Source: Bacteroidales bacterium (GTDB lineage: Bacteria; Bacteroidota; Bacteroidia; Bacteroidales; JACABE01). Taken from it: 50,021 nt of DNA. Shown one piece after another: positions 1-8,670 of the stretch. Positions within the stretch are counted from its first letter, which is position 1, and every line of letters starts with the position of its first letter. The position numbers and the translations under genes were made by a program. Under the pieces are notes generated by a model. It was not told where the DNA came from. It ran no database searches and was given only the letters and a program-made list of their open reading frames with translations. The DNA is taken from contig JAHEYQ010000036.1 in assembly GCA_023251515.1 (NCBI GenBank), forward strand, positions 1 to 50,021, given 5' to 3'.

Positions 1-107
1 TATGTAAAAATTGTATGGTTTTTTATTTTTAAATAATGGCAAAGGAATTGTTCGAAAATAATCTGAAAATATTTTACTCACTGACATTTTTTGTCAGTAC
101 GACGATT

Positions 108-115
108 TATATTTG
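108..115 (+). promoter_or_regulatory. Bacteroidota -7 promoter element (TATATTTG)
   Basis: This 8-mer fits TAnnTTTG exactly. Transcription would start near position 122 and run through the structured RNA candidate (243-332) into the RiPP precursor gene at 530. No well-spaced -33 TTTG was found; the nearest one (90-93) lies in a small hairpin (81-97, arms CTGACA/TGTCAG) and is too close. The match is real, the function is inferred. Confidence 0.4.
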
Positions 116-242
116 CAAAACAATTCAGGTTTTTAGAATTAAACATTAAAGTAAAAACCATATTCTGAAAATGCAGTAAATAATTAACGATTGCAGATTT
201 TTGAAATAAAAAAACAGAATGCTATGAATATGAAATAATAAA

Positions 243-332
243 GCCGCTGCAAAGACCTCCTTTAATGTTTGCAGCGGCGTATAATTCACTTAAATGTAGC
301 TGGACGGCACATATTTAAGTTTACAAAGGAGG
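243..332 (+). ncRNA. Structured RNA candidate with possible H-type pseudoknot
   Basis: Three nested complementarities are visible. A perfect 11-bp stem pairs 243-253 with 268-278 (GCCGCTGCAAA arm). Its 14-nt loop contains CCTCCTTT (256-263), which is perfectly complementary to AAAGGAGG at 325-332. Between them an 8-bp stem pairs 288-295 with 313-320. Together this is a hairpin whose loop can pair with a downstream strand, as in a pseudoknot. There is no U-tract, so it is not a simple terminator. The loop resembles the anti-Shine-Dalgarno end of 16S rRNA and the 3' strand resembles a Shine-Dalgarno sequence, but no ORF starts just after it. It may be a leader RNA of the RiPP genes or an independent RNA. 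No known RNA family was recognised. Confidence 0.45.
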
Positions 333-383
333 CGTTGCAAAATTACAATAATTTGGCAACAATTAACAGGTTTCTTAAATTTT

Positions 384-441
384 ACACTGAGTTAAATCGA
401 AGTGTTATCCTGAACAAGGGTTACTGAGCGTAGCCGAAGTG
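384..441. repeat. REP-like palindromic repeat pair
   Basis: Two related units occur in tandem: one of the form cACTGAG...CGAAGTG (385-404) and one ACTGAGCG...CGAAGTGA (424-441). The ACTGAG(N)CGAAGTG pattern resembles dispersed intergenic palindromes common in Bacteroidota genomes. It lies in the non-coding leader upstream of the precursor gene and has no coding potential. The assignment rests on motif resemblance; the copy number elsewhere in the genome is unknown. Confidence 0.45.
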
Positions 442-529
442 AAAATTTAAGCGATGGTTCCTACTGCAAAGTGCAGTATTTGTTTGACTGCGAGAGTGGA
501 AATAGTTGAATATTAAAATTTATATTAAA

Positions 530-811
530 ATGAAGAAATCATTAGTTGAAAATAAATCTAAGTTAAACATAGATGAGGTAAGTGAATTGTTTTGTGAAGA
601 AACTTTAAACTCATTTGAAATGAGTGCATTAATAGGTGGAACAGATGGAGATAAATCAGATTGTAGTTACTCAGGAGGATGTACCGTTAAAAATTTACTA
701 TGTGATATTAAAATATTTTGTGGTACAGACCCTAAAAAAGATTCTACTTGTGGAGTACAACCTGTTAAGGTTTCATCTTGTACTGTAGCAAAAGATTCAA
801 CGTGTGGATAA
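530..811 (+). CDS. Cysteine-rich RiPP precursor peptide with Gly-Gly leader
   Basis: This encodes a 93-residue peptide with the layout of a double-glycine leader natural-product precursor (GG-Bacteroidales type). The leader is about residues 1-37 and ends FEMSALIGG; the core is 56 residues, with seven Cys at core positions 8, 14, 21, 27, 37, 47 and 55. The C-terminal half carries a short internal repeat (KDSTCG twice, with a related SSC in between). The ATG at 530 was chosen over an in-frame TTG at 506 because MKKSLVENK is a typical leader start. The next gene is a radical SAM/SPASM enzyme that probably modifies the core, for example by thioether or other carbon crosslinks at Cys (inference). 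One further Cys lies in the leader. Product structure and activity are unknown. Confidence 0.75.
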   Translation: MKKSLVENKSKLNIDEVSELFCEETLNSFEMSALIGGTDGDKSDCSYSGGCTVKNLLCDIKIFCGTDPKKDSTCGVQPVKVSSCTVAKDSTCG

Positions 812-843
812 TATTTTTTAGTTTAAATTTAACCAAAAATTGT

Positions 844-988
844 CTAAGAAGCTCAATGATCTAAATAATAATAGTTTTTTTTGAAAATAGTTTTTATTAC
901 AATAATCATAGATATTTATTTTCCTAATTTCAAGTTATATCTTAAACTCAAAGTACTTTTATAAAATCAATTAGGAAGTACTTCTTAG
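844..988 (+). promoter_or_regulatory. Possible attenuator-like structure between precursor and maturase
   Basis: The 197-bp gap between precursor and maturase holds two nested complementarities near its ends. CTAAGAAG (844-851) pairs with CTTCTTAG (981-988), and the self-complementary AAGTACTT occurs at both 951-958 and 976-983. Either could fold the mRNA ahead of the maturase start and lower its expression relative to the precursor, which RiPP operons often need. There is no U-tract. This is inference from base pairing only. Confidence 0.25.
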
Positions 989-1008
989 GCAATTTATTTT
1001 TATAAAAA

Positions 1009-2334
1009 ATGAAAGAAAGTCAATATAATTTTTCAGTTAATCATAATAATAGGATTATATTTTATAATGCAATTACAGGCGATTTGTTATCATTTACAGA
1101 AAATGAATTTGAAAACATTAGTATTTTGCTAAAAAATTTATCATTATTAGAAGTCAAATATCCATCATTATTACAATATTTTATCAGGACTGGATTTGTT
1201 ATAAAAGATGGAGTAAACGAATTAGACATTGTAAAATTCAGAAATAATCAAAATGTCTTTTTAGATAAAGAATACAGATTAGTGATAAATCCAACTCTGG
1301 AATGTAATTTTAATTGTTGGTATTGTTACGAAAGACATTGTAAAGGAAGAATGGGTCAAAAAACAATGAATAAAATTAAAAAACATGTTAATTTGTTAAT
1401 TGATAATAAGCAGATTGATAGTTTGCATTTAGATTGGTTTGGAGGAGAACCTCTTTTGTATTTTAATGAAGTAATATTTACTTTAGCATCTTATTTTCAG
1501 AAAATTTCCAAGAAAAAAAATATTTCATATAGAAATACAATTACAACTAATGGATATTTGATTACAGAAGAAATGATAAACCAATTTAAAAAAACAAATT
1601 TTAATTTTTTCCAAATAACACTTGATGGAAATAAAGAACAACATAATAAAATCAGGCGACATTACGGAAAAGACTCGTATGATGTGATTATAAATAATGT
1701 AATTTTATTATGTAAAGAAATGAAAGATGTTGAAATTGTTTTAAGATTAAATTATAGTGAAAAAACAATGGAAAACGATTTTACAAAAGATTTAGAAATT
1801 ATACCTTTAGAATATAGAAAGAAAATCACTGTTGATTTTCAAAGAATCTGGCAAACATATGATAGTAAAAAAGATCGGAATCAATGGAAAATTGATTTCT
1901 CGACTAAAGTAAGGAAAATGGGGTTTTATTATAAAGGACTTGGTCATTTATTCCCTTATAAAGGTATATCTTGCTATGTAGATAAGTTAAATCACCTTGA
2001 AATAAACTTTGATGGTCAAGTATATAAATGTACTGCAAGAGGTTATGATAAGAAGTATGTCGTTGCAGAACTTTTGCCATCAGGTGAATTACTATGGAAA
2101 GAAAACGAATTGTCAAAACGATTCTCAAATCCTACTTTTCAAAACGAAATGTGTTTAAAATGTAAATGTTTACCTATTTGCATAGGACCCTGTTCACAAA
2201 AAATATTTGAAGTAAAAACTAATCATAATTTAGAAAACATTTGTACTCTTAAATTAAGTGAGTATAAAATTGAAGACTATATTATAGATTGTTACGAATC
2301 ATTAATGGATTATAGAAAAACTCTTATAAAATGA
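1009..2334 (+). CDS. Radical SAM/SPASM peptide maturase
   Basis: This 441-residue enzyme probably installs radical-based modifications on the upstream precursor. Residues about 1-90 form an N-terminal extension that may bind the leader peptide. The radical SAM cluster motif CX3CX2C is at Cys99, Cys103 and Cys106 (CNFNCWYC), followed by an FGGEP SAM-binding motif near residue 145. The C-terminal third is Cys-rich in the SPASM pattern for auxiliary Fe-S clusters, including CLKCKC, then PIC, GPC and a late Cys. Length and layout fit RiPP maturases of the anSME/sactipeptide/ranthipeptide type. It sits 197 bp after the precursor on the same strand. The exact chemistry cannot be read from the sequence. 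Confidence 0.85.
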   Translation: MKESQYNFSVNHNNRIIFYNAITGDLLSFTENEFENISILLKNLSLLEVKYPSLLQYFIRTGFVIKDGVNELDIVKFRNNQNVFLDKEYRLVINPTLECNFNCWYCYERHCKGRMGQKTMNKIKKHVNLLIDNKQIDSLHLDWFGGEPLLYFNEVIFTLASYFQKISKKKNISYRNTITTNGYLITEEMINQFKKTNFNFFQITLDGNKEQHNKIRRHYGKDSYDVIINNVILLCKEMKDVEIVLRLNYSEKTMENDFTKDLEIIPLEYRKKITVDFQRIWQTYDSKKDRNQWKIDFSTKVRKMGFYYKGLGHLFPYKGISCYVDKLNHLEINFDGQVYKCTARGYDKKYVVAELLPSGELLWKENELSKRFSNPTFQNEMCLKCKCLPICIGPCSQKIFEVKTNHNLENICTLKLSEYKIEDYIIDCYESLMDYRKTLIK

Positions 2335-2408
2335 AATTAAAAAATATCAACTATATTTATAATACTTTAATTTCAATCTAATAACATAAAAAATAAAATG
2401 ACTTTTCA

Positions 2409-3827
2409 ATGAAAGAAAGAGTGTTAATTTTTATATATTTAATATTATTATGCTCAGAAATGATTAAATGTCAAGAATTAAAAAAAATTCATTCTGACTC
2501 CCTGAAATATGATGTAGAATTTTTCTTTAAAACTATTGAAGAAGTTCATCCAAACATGTATGCTTATAGCTCTAAACAAGTTGTTGATAATAAAAAGCAG
2601 AATTTAATAAAAGCATTAGACCATTCAATGAGTTTATTGGATTTCTGGAAATTGTTTTGTCCTGTTGTCAATTCATTATTTGATGGACATACAGGTGTTG
2701 AAACTTTCTTCAATGGAATGTATAATGGGACTGTATTTTCTGATAATTTTCCAGAATATATTATTGATGTTAAAGATCAAAAACTTTTTTTTACAAAAGA
2801 TTTTCATTTAAATGGCGAAGATATGTCTGGTTTAGAAATATTATCTATAAACAATTACAAATCTGATATTGTTGTTAATAAGTTTTATTCATACTTTCCA
2901 TTTGAACGTAAGGAATTTAAACAGCTTTTTATTGAAATCTACTTTCATTACCTTACTCCAATAATTTTTGATAGTGTAAATTCAAATATTTTTAAATATG
3001 TTAATAAAGAAGGCGAGACTTCTGTTGTAACAATAGAAAAAACTGATGGATTAAAATTGCAAAATGATTTTTCAAAAATCATAAATTTATATTTCTCAAA
3101 AGACTATAAATCAGCAATGTTAACAATTAATACTTTTGATATTTTAAAAAATGATAGAAATGAATTTGTAAATAGTATAAATAATGCATTTGATTCTATT
3201 ATAAAATTAAATACCAACATATTATTTATAAATATTGCAGCAAACGGTGGCGGACAAAGTATAAATATTTTACCAATTCTTAATCGTATTGTAAAAAAGA
3301 AAACAAAAATAAATGATGGTAGAATTTCAATCAAATCGAGTGATCAAATTAGGCAAAACCATACAAAAAATTCTTTTAATGGGGAAAACCCTAATTTTTT
3401 TAAAATTCTAAAAGATAAAAGCCTAAGAGCTATATACTGGAAAAAAAATGGGAAGATAACTAATATTTATTCCTCAATAGTAGTTTGCCCTAATAATCCT
3501 TTTAATGGTAAAGTTTATTTAATTCAGGGAAGAGGAACATTCTCAGCATCAGTAGATTTATGTTCAATAATAAAACATAATAAATTTGCTACAATAATAG
3601 GCGAAGAGACTGGTGGTATAACTGCTGGTTATATTGATAGTTATGTGTTTAAATTACCAAACTCCGGTTTGAATTGCAAATGTTCTTATAAGTTTTTTCG
3701 TGAAGAAGGTGGATGTGTTGATAATCACGGTGTTTTGCCAGATATTTATTATCAATTAGACTTTAGGAAAAAAATAGATTTTGAAAAATTAATAGAATTT
3801 ATTAATTTATACGATAAGATTAACTAA
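2409..3827 (+). CDS. Exported S41-family peptidase in RiPP locus
   Basis: This 472-residue protein starts with a hydrophobic export signal (about residues 5-20). The S41 (tail-specific protease-like) fold is indicated by an N-terminal helical part with FDGHTGV, an ANGGG segment in the middle (NIAANGGGQS), the nucleophile region GTFSAS with probable catalytic Ser379, and the later EETGGITAG stretch. The C-terminal DNHGVLPDIYY matches the usual G..PD end of the family. It is 74 bp downstream of the maturase, so it may trim the modified peptide outside the cytoplasm or protect the producer (inference). It is distant from the two S41 lipoproteins at 11253 and 12373. A PDZ domain is not obvious. 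Confidence 0.75.
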   Translation: MKERVLIFIYLILLCSEMIKCQELKKIHSDSLKYDVEFFFKTIEEVHPNMYAYSSKQVVDNKKQNLIKALDHSMSLLDFWKLFCPVVNSLFDGHTGVETFFNGMYNGTVFSDNFPEYIIDVKDQKLFFTKDFHLNGEDMSGLEILSINNYKSDIVVNKFYSYFPFERKEFKQLFIEIYFHYLTPIIFDSVNSNIFKYVNKEGETSVVTIEKTDGLKLQNDFSKIINLYFSKDYKSAMLTINTFDILKNDRNEFVNSINNAFDSIIKLNTNILFINIAANGGGQSINILPILNRIVKKKTKINDGRISIKSSDQIRQNHTKNSFNGENPNFFKILKDKSLRAIYWKKNGKITNIYSSIVVCPNNPFNGKVYLIQGRGTFSASVDLCSIIKHNKFATIIGEETGGITAGYIDSYVFKLPNSGLNCKCSYKFFREEGGCVDNHGVLPDIYYQLDFRKKIDFEKLIEFINLYDKIN

Positions 3828-3833
3828 AATTAT

Positions 3834-4248
3834 ATGCCATATCTACCAGAATCACAACAAGAAAAACCCCATCGAACTTCGCTCCGAAGAAATAGATGAG
3901 ATATTGGGCAAAGCTCCCAATAGCATTATCCGCTGGGGTATCAGCATTATATTCTTGCTGGTTTTGTTGGTATTTGCCATCAGTTATATTGTAAAATATC
4001 CCGAAACCATTAAGGCCGAAATTACCCTGTATTCCGAAAATATGCCAGCTACATTAGTGACTAAAACCAGTGGAAAAATAAGCAAAAATTTGTTTTACTC
4101 AATAATATTGCCCAACGAGCTAAAAACTACCTATAAAAAAGAATTAAGCTTCAAAAGCGGAATGACGGGCAATGCCGAAATAATTACCGAAGATTTTTGT
4201 TTGATAGAAAGGTTTATCAATCCGATAAAGGCGGTGCTGAAGAGATAG
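3834..4248 (+). pseudogene. Decayed HlyD-type secretion adaptor (frameshift plus internal deletion)
   Basis: A remnant of a membrane-fusion protein of a peptide exporter. The ATG at 3834 opens a frame that stops after 21 codons. The homologous continuation (IELRSEEIDEILGKAPN then IIRWG and a transmembrane segment) is in another frame, so a frameshift lies between about 3850 and 3870. After the TM helix and the start of the periplasmic part (SGKIS), the reading jumps directly to the C-terminal end (SFKSGMTGNAEIITED), so the central hairpin and barrel, usually some 200-300 residues, are missing. An in-frame TTG at 3904 would give only 114 residues. Its place after precursor, maturase and peptidase suggests it once exported the peptide. 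Base use is slightly richer in G+C than the neighbouring genes. Confidence 0.7.
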
Positions 4249-4426
4249 GAAAACAGAAGCTGTGAGTATTAAATTTCTAAGAGCTAAGCAATTTGGTTAG
4301 CTGAATCCATGTTTTTGTTGTCTGTGGATTTGAATTTAGAATTATTATTTTTATTAAAGAAAGAATAAAATTCTTCCATTTTCGTTAAAATAGCTTATTC
4401 TAAACGACAAAAGAATCTACATTTAT

Positions 4427-5227
4427 ATGAGTTTATATTTTAGATTATTGATTTTTATATGTTTTTATTACACTTCTACAGAAAGTATTGCACAGAAAGT
4501 AACTGATTCAATTATTATTGAAAAGGATAAAAGCTATTTTATTAATTCCAGTTTTACAGGTTTTTTCAATGAAGTAAATGACAGAAAAATCAAGGAACTT
4601 GATAAAAAATTAGATACGCTGAAAGCAATTGCTGCCTTTTTAAATAAAAATGACAGCTTTTATCTTCAGATTAATATTGTTTATAATGAGGATTTTATTA
4701 CAAAAAATAAACTTTGGTACGATACATCTGATTTTAAATTCAGGAAAGAGTTTTTTAGAAATAAAATATCGGTTAATTTTCAAACTAATATCAGAGATAG
4801 CTTAAAGGCAAAATCTTACCATGTAACGAATCCGATAATATTTCAGGAAAAGGGTTTTTCGTCAACAATACCAACGGCTTGCCAATTTGAATTTGTTTTT
4901 AGAAAACTTCCTGATTACAATAAAGTTAAAACTAAAAAATCAATGCTAAATGAAATTCATTTTTGGAAATACAATACATTGTTAATTACATCAAATAGTA
5001 CTGAGGGATTGCATTTAGTAACTTATTTCCTGAAAAAACACATCAATGAAAAGCTAGTTATTAAAGCTGTTGCCAATCAGAATAAAAGTTCAGAAGCATC
5101 TCAAAAACAATTCTTAGTAAAAGAATCTTTATTGAAGAGAGGAATAAGTGAAAAGAGGATAATTATTAAACCCGTAGAAATAATAGTTAAAAATGAGAAA
5201 ATGAAAGTTTTCATCGATTTATTGTAA
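4427..5227 (+). CDS. Secreted protein with weak OmpA-like C-terminus
   Basis: This 266-residue protein has an N-terminal signal peptide ending near SIAQ (residues 1-22). No family is firmly recognised. The last 80 residues, from about 185, contain KQFLVKESLLKRGISEKRI, which resembles the helix-turn (S..RA..V...L...GI...RI) of OmpA-like peptidoglycan-binding domains, but the key Asp and Arg are not clear. The central part is Lys/Asn rich with no obvious motif. It is separated by 178 bp from the exporter remnant and by 240 bp from the next gene, so it is probably transcribed on its own. It likely resides in the periplasm or on the outer membrane. Function unknown. Confidence 0.55.
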   Translation: MSLYFRLLIFICFYYTSTESIAQKVTDSIIIEKDKSYFINSSFTGFFNEVNDRKIKELDKKLDTLKAIAAFLNKNDSFYLQINIVYNEDFITKNKLWYDTSDFKFRKEFFRNKISVNFQTNIRDSLKAKSYHVTNPIIFQEKGFSSTIPTACQFEFVFRKLPDYNKVKTKKSMLNEIHFWKYNTLLITSNSTEGLHLVTYFLKKHINEKLVIKAVANQNKSSEASQKQFLVKESLLKRGISEKRIIIKPVEIIVKNEKMKVFIDLL

Positions 5228-5467
5228 AAGATAAATTCCGTTATAACATAACAGTTTTCCTTGATTCGAGATATTAAATCTTAAATAGAAAAACAGTTTT
5301 CAATGAGATAAAACTAATGATATGAATTTATTAGCTTCTTTATTGTGAGTATAAATTATTTGAATAGTTTAGGACTGAATTGCATACTGAATTACTTTTT
5401 AAACACTAAACTTTTCAGGAATGAATTTTGTAGAGATAATGTCAATATTAACTTAAGAAAATAATCA

Positions 5468-6823
5468 ATGAAAATTTGTAAAGTACTTATTCTATTTGCT
5501 TTTCTTGGCTTTTTCAGCAATGCTTTTTCACAGCATTTGATTTGTGGTAAGGTTATTAATCAAAAAGGAGAAGCCTTGTATCCGGCTAATATAAAGTTAA
5601 AGAACTCCAAATCGGGAGCTATTACCAATAATGAAGGTAGTTTTTGTTTAAATTCACTTTTGAAAGCTGAACTTATTGTCAGTTTTATGGGTTACGAAGC
5701 CGTAAACAAGAAAATTATTTTCTTACCTCAGCAAAAAGATACACTAATACTGATTGTTATGAACGAAAAGAAAATCGACTTGAAAGAAGTTGAGATTTCC
5801 GCCAGCAATATTGAGGTAATTACCAAAGATAAAAGAATCTGGATTACCGATTATGAATTCTGGAACGACAATATCATTACTTTAAATCTGGACGAAAACA
5901 ACAGGAAACTCTCATTAATAAACCATAGCGACAGCCTTATTTGGGAAACCGAACTAAATGGAAGCATTGCCAGAAGCAAGCGGATGTATAAGGATTTTAT
6001 GTCGAATATTTATTTATTGTCCGACGATTCGGCATTTCAGGTAACCAATAAAAATGAAAGTATTTATTTCTTCCCTGGAGTAGCCTTGGCCGATTTCAAC
6101 AAGCTGATATTACCATCGATGGGAAAATGTGGAGATAAAATTATTTACAGAGTTTATGGACCTCACAATAAATCGGTTTATTATTATCTGATAAATCAAG
6201 AGAAAAAAGAATTGCTTTATAGTCAACGAGATGTTGAATCGGAGATTTATTGTGATGATATATTTAAAGAAGCTAATAAAAATGGAAATCCCTTTTCTGC
6301 TAAAGAAGAAGGTAATTTAGATTCTTATCCCATAGTAATAGATAATGAACAGAGTAAAGATAAACGGAATAATTGGAAATTAGGAATAAGTCAAAGAACT
6401 ATAGATAAACGATTTGATATGGTTTTTTATTTTAAAATATTGGCATTACCGTTGGAAACTCATCTTTTTAAGATTGAAGATAAAATTTATATTTTCGATC
6501 ATTTTGCATCAAAGATATTGGTTTACGATTGTGACGGAAAACTATTGCATGATATAAATACTTTTTACCCCAAACGTAAAGATATTGTAAGCAAACAACT
6601 GATATTGGCAGATAATAAAAAGGATGTGTATGCGTTATTTCTGAACGATGGCTTGTATTCCATTCAGCAAATAGACTTAATAAGCGGCAAACTAAAAGGC
6701 AGTGAAATTAAAATTAATCAGCCATTTGTAGAAAAAATAAATGTTTACAATAATCAGATTTACTTTATTTACAAACCAAACAAAGAGGATGCCCGCAAAA
6801 GGCTTTACAGAATGAAGAAATAA
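5468..6823 (+). CDS. Exported carboxypeptidase-regulatory-like/propeller protein
   Basis: A 451-residue protein with a signal peptide ending FSNAFSQ (about residue 22). Residues about 24-110 form a carboxypeptidase-D-regulatory-like (CarboxypepD_reg) beta-sandwich: GKVINQKGEALYPANI, then the glycine turn GAITNNEGSF and the SFMGYE strand typical of TonB-receptor N-termini. The rest (about 120-451) is strand-rich with repeated hydrophobic-D-G units and may be a six-bladed-propeller-like domain, but there is no TonB barrel. It opens a run of exported genes: the next gene starts 14 bp later. Pieces of its 3' end (KRLYRMKK stop) recur downstream at 12315 and 13417, so it has been copied locally. 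Role unknown; surface or periplasmic scaffold is an inference. Confidence 0.6.
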   Translation: MKICKVLILFAFLGFFSNAFSQHLICGKVINQKGEALYPANIKLKNSKSGAITNNEGSFCLNSLLKAELIVSFMGYEAVNKKIIFLPQQKDTLILIVMNEKKIDLKEVEISASNIEVITKDKRIWITDYEFWNDNIITLNLDENNRKLSLINHSDSLIWETELNGSIARSKRMYKDFMSNIYLLSDDSAFQVTNKNESIYFFPGVALADFNKLILPSMGKCGDKIIYRVYGPHNKSVYYYLINQEKKELLYSQRDVESEIYCDDIFKEANKNGNPFSAKEEGNLDSYPIVIDNEQSKDKRNNWKLGISQRTIDKRFDMVFYFKILALPLETHLFKIEDKIYIFDHFASKILVYDCDGKLLHDINTFYPKRKDIVSKQLILADNKKDVYALFLNDGLYSIQQIDLISGKLKGSEIKINQPFVEKINVYNNQIYFIYKPNKEDARKRLYRMKK

Positions 6824-6837
6824 AAAAACAAACAAAA

Positions 6838-7770
6838 ATGAAAACCAAAATTTTAATCTTACTCCTTATCAGCTATCAATTTAGTTTTGGACAAAGCAAT
6901 TACATTAATTATTACAATAAATGCAATGAGGCGGAATATCGCTTAATTACCAACAATATAACAATTGCGAAGCAAACATATGCTGATGCTTTTAAGTTAG
7001 TTAAAAAGCCTTTTGGTAAAGATTTGTATATGATGGCAAAATGCTTTGCAATGGAAAATAAATTCGATTCAGCATATTTATTTTTAAAAAAGGCGGCAAT
7101 ATCTGTATTCCCTTTTTTTGAAGGTAATATAAAATATGACCCAACATGGAACTCACTATTTAATCATCATCCTGAATATAAGATTAAAGTTATTGAAATT
7201 GATTCAATGAAAATCAATAAAGAAGATAACGATAAAGATTTTATCAGAAAAACAGATACAATCAGATATTTTGTTAAAGAAGATCAACTATATAGGGTAG
7301 CTTACACTAAAGTGCAAGATATGGGTTATGACTCAACAACAAATATATATAAAGATGCATTAAGCAAAATGATTATTCAAGATGATAGGATTCAAAAGGA
7401 ATTGATAGAGTATGTAAAACAGAATGGTTATCCGGGTTTAATTCAAACAGGAAGTGATGAGTTAAGTATAGTCTTGGTGCATTTTAGCAGAAATAATGTA
7501 CAGCTAATTAAACCTTTATTACTGAAAGGAATAGATGAAGGCAATATTTATCCGATGGAAATTGCAACTATGATAGATAGAATTGAATATTCTTTTGAAA
7601 AAAAATGTGGTTTTTCTTTTTATAGTATGAACTATTGCAAAGAAAGTGATTGGCCAGAAATTATTAAAATGCGTTTAGAATTAGGTCTTGGTATATATTT
7701 GGGTGGTTATGGACGTTCTGTAAATGAGAAAAGAGAAATATTCCCATGGGTGGGGAAACTAATACAATAA
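6838..7770 (+). CDS. Secreted DUF6624-like protein, divergent paralogue
   Basis: A 310-residue exported protein that begins MKTKILILL with a signal peptide ending SFGQ. The N-terminal half looks like helical TPR-type repeats (NKCNEAEY, AYADAFKL-like, KFDSAYLFL). The second half contains a degenerate DUF6624-type segment: NGYPG in place of the usual YGWP, VHFSRNN in place of the IQH motif, then IDRIEYS. It is probably the oldest of three paralogues, with the genes at 7791 and 8671. It is separated by 14 bp from the upstream gene and 20 bp from the downstream gene, so an operon is likely. DUF6624 proteins have no established function. Confidence 0.55.
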   Translation: MKTKILILLLISYQFSFGQSNYINYYNKCNEAEYRLITNNITIAKQTYADAFKLVKKPFGKDLYMMAKCFAMENKFDSAYLFLKKAAISVFPFFEGNIKYDPTWNSLFNHHPEYKIKVIEIDSMKINKEDNDKDFIRKTDTIRYFVKEDQLYRVAYTKVQDMGYDSTTNIYKDALSKMIIQDDRIQKELIEYVKQNGYPGLIQTGSDELSIVLVHFSRNNVQLIKPLLLKGIDEGNIYPMEIATMIDRIEYSFEKKCGFSFYSMNYCKESDWPEIIKMRLELGLGIYLGGYGRSVNEKREIFPWVGKLIQ

Positions 7771-7790
7771 TACATATAATTATAAACAAT

Positions 7791-8660
7791 ATGAAAACCA
7801 AATTTTTATCATTATTATTTGTAATAACAGTTTGCACTTCCTATGCTCAGGAAGATTCATTCCAGAAAGTATTAGACTTATACTATAATTGTCAATACAA
7901 AGAAGCTATTGCAAAAGCACATTTACTTGAAAAAGAGGACATGGGTTCAGCCTATTACTATATAACACTCAGTCTTGTTGAACTTGATCCGGTTTATTAT
8001 AAGGATACCATTCTTAGTTTTCTGGAGAAATACGTCTCAGACACTTCTAATTACGGGAGCTTTATGGAAGCCTATTTTAGCGATTTTTTAAAATGTGAAA
8101 GAGGTGATAAAATTAAGAAAAAGAGCTTTGATAACTTTTGTAAAAATTCTCCTAAGTTAAAATATCCGGAAATTTCGTATAAAATATATGAAATGGGACA
8201 AAAAGACCAGTGGCATAGGAGTAGAGACGGATGGTATTTTGATTGCAGGAAGGCAAAGGACAGTATTAATTGGATAAAACAAAAGCAATTTGATTCAAGT
8301 AATCTTGTTGATTTAGAGAAAATAGTTGATCAATACGGTTGGCCTACTGATAATATATTTGGGAAAAATGCTTCATTTTCTTGTTTTTTTATAATTCAAC
8401 ATCAAAAAGATGTAAAAATACAGGAAAAATACTTGCCAATTATTGATAGTTTAGCAAAACTAAAAAAAATAGACGCTTGGGATTATTTTATGCTTAAAGA
8501 TAGAATTTTAATTACAAAAGGTGAAAAGCAATTATTCGGCACACAATCTTATTTTGATAAAGAAACCGGAGAAACAAAACGTTATCCACAAGTTGATTAT
8601 GAAACCATGGAAAGAATAATGCTCGAATATGGAGTAAAACCTAAACAAAAAAAACAATAA
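7791..8660 (+). CDS. Secreted DUF6624-domain protein (paralogue A)
   Basis: The start was placed at the ATG at 7791, not at the upstream in-frame ATG at 7746, because MKTKFLSLLFVITVCTSYAQ is a complete signal peptide and matches the next gene. The 289-residue product has a short helical N-terminal part and a C-terminal DUF6624 domain (about 125-285): YGWPTDNIFG, FFIIQHQ, LKDRILI and FGTQSYFD. Paralogue B at 8671 shares nearly identical DNA over the last ~175 bp but is much less alike in the middle. It lies in a tight run of exported genes (20 bp after the previous, 10 bp before the next). Biochemical role unknown. Confidence 0.65.
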   Translation: MKTKFLSLLFVITVCTSYAQEDSFQKVLDLYYNCQYKEAIAKAHLLEKEDMGSAYYYITLSLVELDPVYYKDTILSFLEKYVSDTSNYGSFMEAYFSDFLKCERGDKIKKKSFDNFCKNSPKLKYPEISYKIYEMGQKDQWHRSRDGWYFDCRKAKDSINWIKQKQFDSSNLVDLEKIVDQYGWPTDNIFGKNASFSCFFIIQHQKDVKIQEKYLPIIDSLAKLKKIDAWDYFMLKDRILITKGEKQLFGTQSYFDKETGETKRYPQVDYETMERIMLEYGVKPKQKKQ

Positions 8661-8670
8661 ACAAACAAAA

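Noticed and set aside
243..332. Integron attC site or intrinsic terminator
   Set aside because: No attC core sites or integrase gene, and no T tract after the hairpin; the loop-to-downstream pairing is better explained as folded RNA.
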